Source of the DNA: Methanothrix sp.
GTDB lineage: Archaea; Halobacteriota; Methanosarcinia; Methanotrichales; Methanotrichaceae
Length of the DNA: 7,740 bases
Direction: 5' to 3'
NCBI GenBank assembly: GCA_028688535.1
Contig: JAQTXY010000077.1
Coordinates: 1 to 7,740 of the forward strand
Shown here in pieces: positions 5,531 to 7,740 of the stretch. The notes under the pieces are model-generated. The model was not told the origin of the DNA. It searched no databases and was given only the letters and a program-made list of their open reading frames with translations. A program made the position numbers and the translations under genes. Every line of letters begins with the position of its first letter. The first letter of the stretch is position 1.

Positions 5531-5610
5531 ATGATATGCTCAATAACGATGATAGGAGGGAAGGGGGGCATTTTCCCCCCTTTGTTCCGATATAATTTTA
5601 AAAAATAATA
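5531..5610. terminator. Two-way terminator between convergent genes
   Basis: AAGGGGGG (5561-5568) pairs perfectly with CCCCCCTT (5575-5582) around a CATTTT loop, giving an 8-bp, very GC-rich stem. The following DNA is AT-rich (TATAATTTTAAAAAATAATATTATA), offering T or A runs to both strands. It lies 30 nt past the (+) stop and 28 nt past the (-) stop, so it can end both transcripts. Confidence 0.7.
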
Positions 5611-6066
5611 TTATACTATATCACAGACGAAGAACATCTTTCCCGTATCTCGCATCTCTTTAATGGGAATGCCTAGCTTTAGGCTCTCAAGCTTCGCATG
5701 ATCGGGGTTAAATGGATCCAAGCCGCCAACTCCCGTCCCAATCTTAAATGAACTTTGGATTTTGCTGGGGGATTGAGCGGATGACGCGCCTGCCGTAACC
5801 AATGGTGCGACTCCGGCCATCTCGCTGATATCAGCGACTACATTCGATTGCCCATTCACAGTGCTTAGATTCTGAGCGTCCTGAATTTCTGCACCAAGAT
5901 CCAATGCTGCATCATCAGGCTCAATTGCAATTGTGGTGTTATTCAGAATAGTGCTATTCAATGTGGTATTATTCGCGGTAGCATTGGTCTCCTGAGCAGT
6001 CACGGCAAATGTAGCCGTCATTGCCAAAACCAGGATGCCTGCAAGATATATAAACTGCTTATTCAT
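5611..6066 (-). CDS. Secreted N-glycosylation-sequon-rich protein (hypothetical, 151 aa)
   Basis: Residues 1-24 form a signal peptide (QFIYLAGILVLAMTATFAV) with likely cleavage in VTA-Q after residue 24. Directly after it, residues 27-46 are an Asn/Thr tract with six overlapping sequons (N28, N32, N33, N37, N42, N43); a seventh is at N66. A loosely ordered acidic to Ala/Ser-rich linker follows, then a C-terminal block from about 106: SSFKIGTGVGGLDPFNP, then LGIPIKEMRDTGKMFFVCDI. This block lines up with the end of the protein encoded at 6178-6783 (F-x-I-G-x-G, FN or LF, G-[IL]-P, FFV), so the two are paralogues by tandem duplication. The ATG at 6066 has GAGG six nt upstream. Role unknown; an extracellular, probably glycosylated envelope protein is inferred. 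Confidence 0.8.
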   Translation of the reverse strand: MNKQFIYLAGILVLAMTATFAVTAQETNATANNTTLNSTILNNTTIAIEPDDAALDLGAEIQDAQNLSTVNGQSNVVADISEMAGVAPLVTAGASSAQSPSKIQSSFKIGTGVGGLDPFNPDHAKLESLKLGIPIKEMRDTGKMFFVCDIV

Positions 6067-6071
6067 GGTCG

Positions 6072-6101
6072 TCCTCAGGCGGGGAGAATTGCCTGGGAGG
6101 A
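6072..6101 (-). promoter_or_regulatory. Hairpin covering the ribosome-binding site of the 151-aa secreted protein
   Basis: On the (-) strand TCCTCCCAGGC (6101-6091) can pair with GCCTGAGGA (6080-6072) as nine base pairs with a two-base bulge and a ten-base loop. The Shine-Dalgarno GAGG lies wholly in the second arm, five to six nt before the ATG at 6066. If the whole element is transcribed, ribosome access could be blocked; transcripts starting inside it would escape. Confidence 0.35.
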
Positions 6102-6120
6102 TATCAAATTAACCATCACC

Positions 6121-6148
6121 AAAAAATATCCTGGGACCTGCCCCAGGA
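6121..6148 (-). terminator. Intrinsic-type terminator after the 201-aa secreted protein
   Basis: Read on the (-) strand, TCCTGGG (6148-6142) pairs with CCCAGGA (6135-6129) around a six-base loop and is followed at once by TA and six T (6126-6121). It begins 30 nt after the TGA of the upstream gene. This separates the two paralogous secreted-protein genes into different transcripts. Confidence 0.65.
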
Positions 6149-6177
6149 ATCTGCCAACAATTCCGAATGCCGAGATT

Positions 6178-6783
6178 TCAAATCTTATTGACGAAAAACG
6201 GCAGAGCACTCAGGTCCATTATTGTCTCGGCGGGCAGGCCGATCTCGTAAGCTCCTTGAGCCAGGGAGTTGCCGTTGATTGAGAACAGATTGGGAGTTCT
6301 TCCGGTGCCGCCAATGGCAAAGGTGGTCCTTTGGGGGAATCCGATTTGCATTCCACTGGATTGCAAGGCCGGGATGACGGGAAGCGTCTCTACTGCGGCA
6401 GTGGCGTTCTCAGAAGAAGTGGCCTCTGGAGCAGGTGCCGTCTCGTTCTGAGGGGCAACTACCTCGATTGGGGCCACTGGAGTCTCATTCTGGGCAGGAA
6501 TGACTTCAGATGCCGGAGCTGGCAAAATTTCAGTAGAAGCGGTCTCGATTGGAGCGGTCCCATTAACTATCTCGGTCGACAGTACTGGAGCTTCTGTCAC
6601 GCTTTCATTTGCCGCCGCAATCATAGGTTCGCTTGTAGTGGCATTAAATGTGGTGTTATTCAGCAACGTTGTGTTGTTCATGCTGGCATTATTCAAGGCC
6701 GTCGCGCTCTCCTGAGCGGAGACTGCAAGTATAGCAGCTAACACGAACAGAACACCTGCAAATTGAATAGATCGCTTACTCAT
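6178..6783 (-). CDS. Secreted protein with many N-glycosylation sequons and a Pro/Ala/Glu-rich stalk (hypothetical, 201 aa)
   Basis: I prefer the ATG at 6783 (201 aa), with GGTGAGG six nt upstream; the GTG at 6795 would add four residues but lies inside that ribosome-binding site. Residues 1-23 are a signal peptide with likely cleavage in VSA-Q. Residues 31-50 hold a dense sequon tract (N32, N36, N37, N42, N43, N47) closely like that of the 151-aa neighbour. A long Pro/Ala/Glu/Thr-rich stalk (about 53-140) carries five more sequons (N59, N74, N99, N113, N126), two as repeated QNET units. The C-terminal block from about 145 (TTFAIGGTGRTPNLFSING, then IGLPAETIMDLSALPFFVNK) matches the end of the neighbour. 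Eleven sequons in total suggest a heavily glycosylated surface protein. No catalytic motif is seen. A TATA-like CCATATAATG within the end of the ABC gene could serve as its promoter. Confidence 0.8.
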   Translation of the reverse strand: MSKRSIQFAGVLFVLAAILAVSAQESATALNNASMNNTTLLNNTTFNATTSEPMIAAANESVTEAPVLSTEIVNGTAPIETASTEILPAPASEVIPAQNETPVAPIEVVAPQNETAPAPEATSSENATAAVETLPVIPALQSSGMQIGFPQRTTFAIGGTGRTPNLFSINGNSLAQGAYEIGLPAETIMDLSALPFFVNKI

Positions 6784-6826
6784 ATAATTCCTCACCTTGA
6801 TGGCATAGCTTGGTAGTTTATCAATT

Positions 6827-7582
6827 CTATGCTCTCATTATATGGCCATTATCTTCCTGCAGGTTACAGCTTTCGGTGGCAACAAAGGCACCGTCTTTGC
6901 GCCTCATCTCACAGACGATCTTGCCGTCTACAATGCGCAGGATGCGGTCCGTCTTCTCAGCCAGTGTCATGTCGTGCGTCACCAGGATGAAGGTCTGATT
7001 GATCTTTCGGTTCAGCTCCCGCAGCAAGTTATAGATGAGATCGGAGCTCTTTGTGTCCAGGTTGCCGGTTAGCTCATCGCCGATCACGATGGACGGCCCA
7101 TTAGCCAGAGCCCGGGCTACGGCGACGCGCTGGTTTTGGCCGCCGGAAAGCTGATTGGGCCGGTTGTCCCGCCGTTCAGCCAGGCCCACAGCAGAGAGGA
7201 GTTCCAGGGCTCTCTCTTTTGCGGCTGCTTTGTCCTTTTTGGCGATGAGCATGGGCATCATGACGTTCTCTAGAGCGGAGAACTCCGGGATGAGGTGATG
7301 GTACTGAAAGACGAAACCCAGCTCCAGGCTGCGAAGCCTTGCTCGCTCTTCTGGGCTGGCCCGGCTGACATCTATCCCTTTGAGAAATATCTGGCCTCGG
7401 CTAGGCGTGTCCAAGAGGCCGATCATATTGAGCAGTGTGCTCTTTCCGCTACCGCTGGGTCCCACAATGGCCACGAACTCGCCCGCCTTGATTTTGACGC
7501 TTACCCCGTCTAAGGCCCTTACCTCCACGCCGTTTCCATAGATCTTGCTAAGATCTTTGAGCACAATTATATCGTCACTCAC
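6827..7582 (-). CDS. ABC transporter ATP-binding protein, LolD/MacB type
   Basis: The 251-aa protein has every ABC ATPase motif: Walker A GPSGSGKST (residues 41-49), Q-loop VFQYHHL (Q93), signature LSGGQNQRVAVARAL (145-159), Walker B IVIGDE with catalytic E170, and the switch His in VTHD (H203). YGNGVEVRALDGVSV near the start, LDTPSRGQIFLKGIDV, FQYHHLIPEFSALENVMMP and TGNLD place it in the LolD/MacB/FtsE-like group, which works with FtsX-type permeases in export, lipoprotein handling or mechanotransmission. The residue after the Walker B Glu is Leu (DELTGNLD) instead of the usual Pro (DEPTGNLD), an uncommon change. The only possible start is GTG at 7582, since an in-frame TAA lies just upstream. 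No permease gene is next to it on either side within the window. The last 30 residues form a tail beyond the usual domain end. Confidence 0.93.
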   Translation of the reverse strand: MSDDIIVLKDLSKIYGNGVEVRALDGVSVKIKAGEFVAIVGPSGSGKSTLLNMIGLLDTPSRGQIFLKGIDVSRASPEERARLRSLELGFVFQYHHLIPEFSALENVMMPMLIAKKDKAAAKERALELLSAVGLAERRDNRPNQLSGGQNQRVAVARALANGPSIVIGDELTGNLDTKSSDLIYNLLRELNRKINQTFILVTHDMTLAEKTDRILRIVDGKIVCEMRRKDGAFVATESCNLQEDNGHIMRA

Positions 7583-7694
7583 TGGTTATCGTCTCCATGC
7601 GATCAAGCCTCAGGCAGGCGGCAATGAGCACATAAGTCTTGCAGCCCGTGATTATCACTTTTATCATCAGCATATTAATATCCTTAGGAGACAT
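7575..7694 (-). CDS. Possible 39-aa small protein overlapping the ABC ATPase start
   Basis: An ORF of 39 codons runs from the ATG at 7694 to the TGA at 7577-7575 and overlaps the GTG of the ABC ATPase by eight bases (GTGAGTGA), an arrangement typical of coupled genes. The peptide starts MSPKDINMLMIKVIITG and continues CKTYVLIAACLRLDRM; codon choice (AGG, ATA, CTG) looks like that of its neighbours. Later in-frame ATGs at 7673 and 7667 are also possible starts. There is no clear ribosome-binding site for any of them. It is too short to judge by composition, and it could simply be leader DNA of the ABC gene. Confidence 0.35.
   Translation of the reverse strand: MSPKDINMLMIKVIITGCKTYVLIAACLRLDRMETITSE
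7672..7681. promoter_or_regulatory. Palindromic TATA-like element
   Basis: ATATTAATAT is a perfect 10-bp palindrome, so it can act as a TATA box on either strand. On the (+) strand it would start transcription near 7703, just before the ATG at 7710. On the (-) strand it would start near 7649, giving the ABC gene a leader of about 67 nt. Confidence 0.3.
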
Positions 7695-7697
7695 TTC

Positions 7698-7740
7698 GTG
7701 GATATTCTTATGGACAAGAAGAGGATTGGAGCATTAAAGC
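7698..7740 (+). CDS. Possible start of a gene running off the right edge
   Basis: A (+) frame stays open to the window end. GTG at 7698 has AGGAG at 7686-7690 with seven-nt spacing and would give V/M-DILMDKKRIGALK; the ATG at 7710 in the same frame is the alternative and sits close behind the palindromic TATA-like element. Only about ten to fourteen residues are visible, so the product cannot be named. It would be divergent from the ABC ATPase gene. Confidence 0.35.
   Translation, partial: MDILMDKKRIGALK

Noticed and set aside
6331..6741. 136-codon (+) frame opposite the 201-aa secreted protein
   Set aside because: It is a by-product of the repetitive coding on the other strand, with Cys/Arg/Trp-rich nonsense composition and no initiation signals.
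1..7740. Insertion sequence, transposase or tRNA gene
   Set aside because: No transposase motif, terminal inverted repeats, target duplications or tRNA cloverleaf were recognised on either strand.

Overview
The window looks like a piece of chromosome from a methanogenic archaeon of the Methanosarcinales, most likely a Methanothrix (Methanosaeta)-type organism. This rests on three things. The left edge carries the C-terminus of what reads as the corrinoid iron-sulfur protein subunit (CdhE) of the acetyl-CoA decarbonylase/synthase complex. Several genes have archaeal TATA boxes about 27-30 nt upstream of their start codons, as in leaderless transcripts. There are also several secreted, N-glycosylation-sequon-rich proteins. 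The genus is an inference; no rRNA or marker gene confirms it.

Layout. (1) 1-233 (+): end of cdhE, followed by a hairpin. (2) 347-859 (+): a secreted Ser/Asn-rich protein ending in a Gly/Cys tail. (3) 959-3205 (-): five genes read right to left. A GTG-start 84-aa protein, an M50 (site-2-protease type) membrane protease and an acylphosphatase-fold protein lacking its catalytic Arg are joined by ATGA overlaps. Then, behind its own likely promoter, come an acylphosphatase-fold/coiled-coil fusion with both catalytic residues intact and a 76-aa coiled-coil protein. (4) 3294-4034 (+): an AIM24/TIGR00266-family protein, divergent from the protease operon across an 88-bp two-way promoter. (5) 4035-4323: 289 bp without a confident gene, holding a TATA-like box, short direct repeats and two tiny ORFs. 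(6) 4324-5530 (+): a six-helix, half-length MFS-type membrane protein and a secreted protein. (7) 5611-6783 (-): two related secreted, sequon-packed proteins, each with its own ribosome-binding site and separated by a hairpin/T-run terminator. (8) 6827-7582 (-): a LolD/MacB-type ABC ATPase, with a possible 39-codon ORF overlapping its start. (9) The right edge may hold the first codons of a (+) gene.

How they may work together. The most system-like unit is 1210-3205: an intramembrane protease translationally coupled to an acylphosphatase-fold protein that has lost its catalytic arginine, next to a paralogue that keeps it and carries a long coiled coil. This suggests, but does not prove, a protease-linked sensor or scaffold module. 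The second theme is cell-surface biology: four secreted proteins, all with predicted signal-peptidase sites ending Ala-Gln, three of them with clusters of Asn-X-Ser/Thr. They are candidates for heavily glycosylated envelope components. The ABC ATPase and the half-MFS protein have no visible partners in the window.
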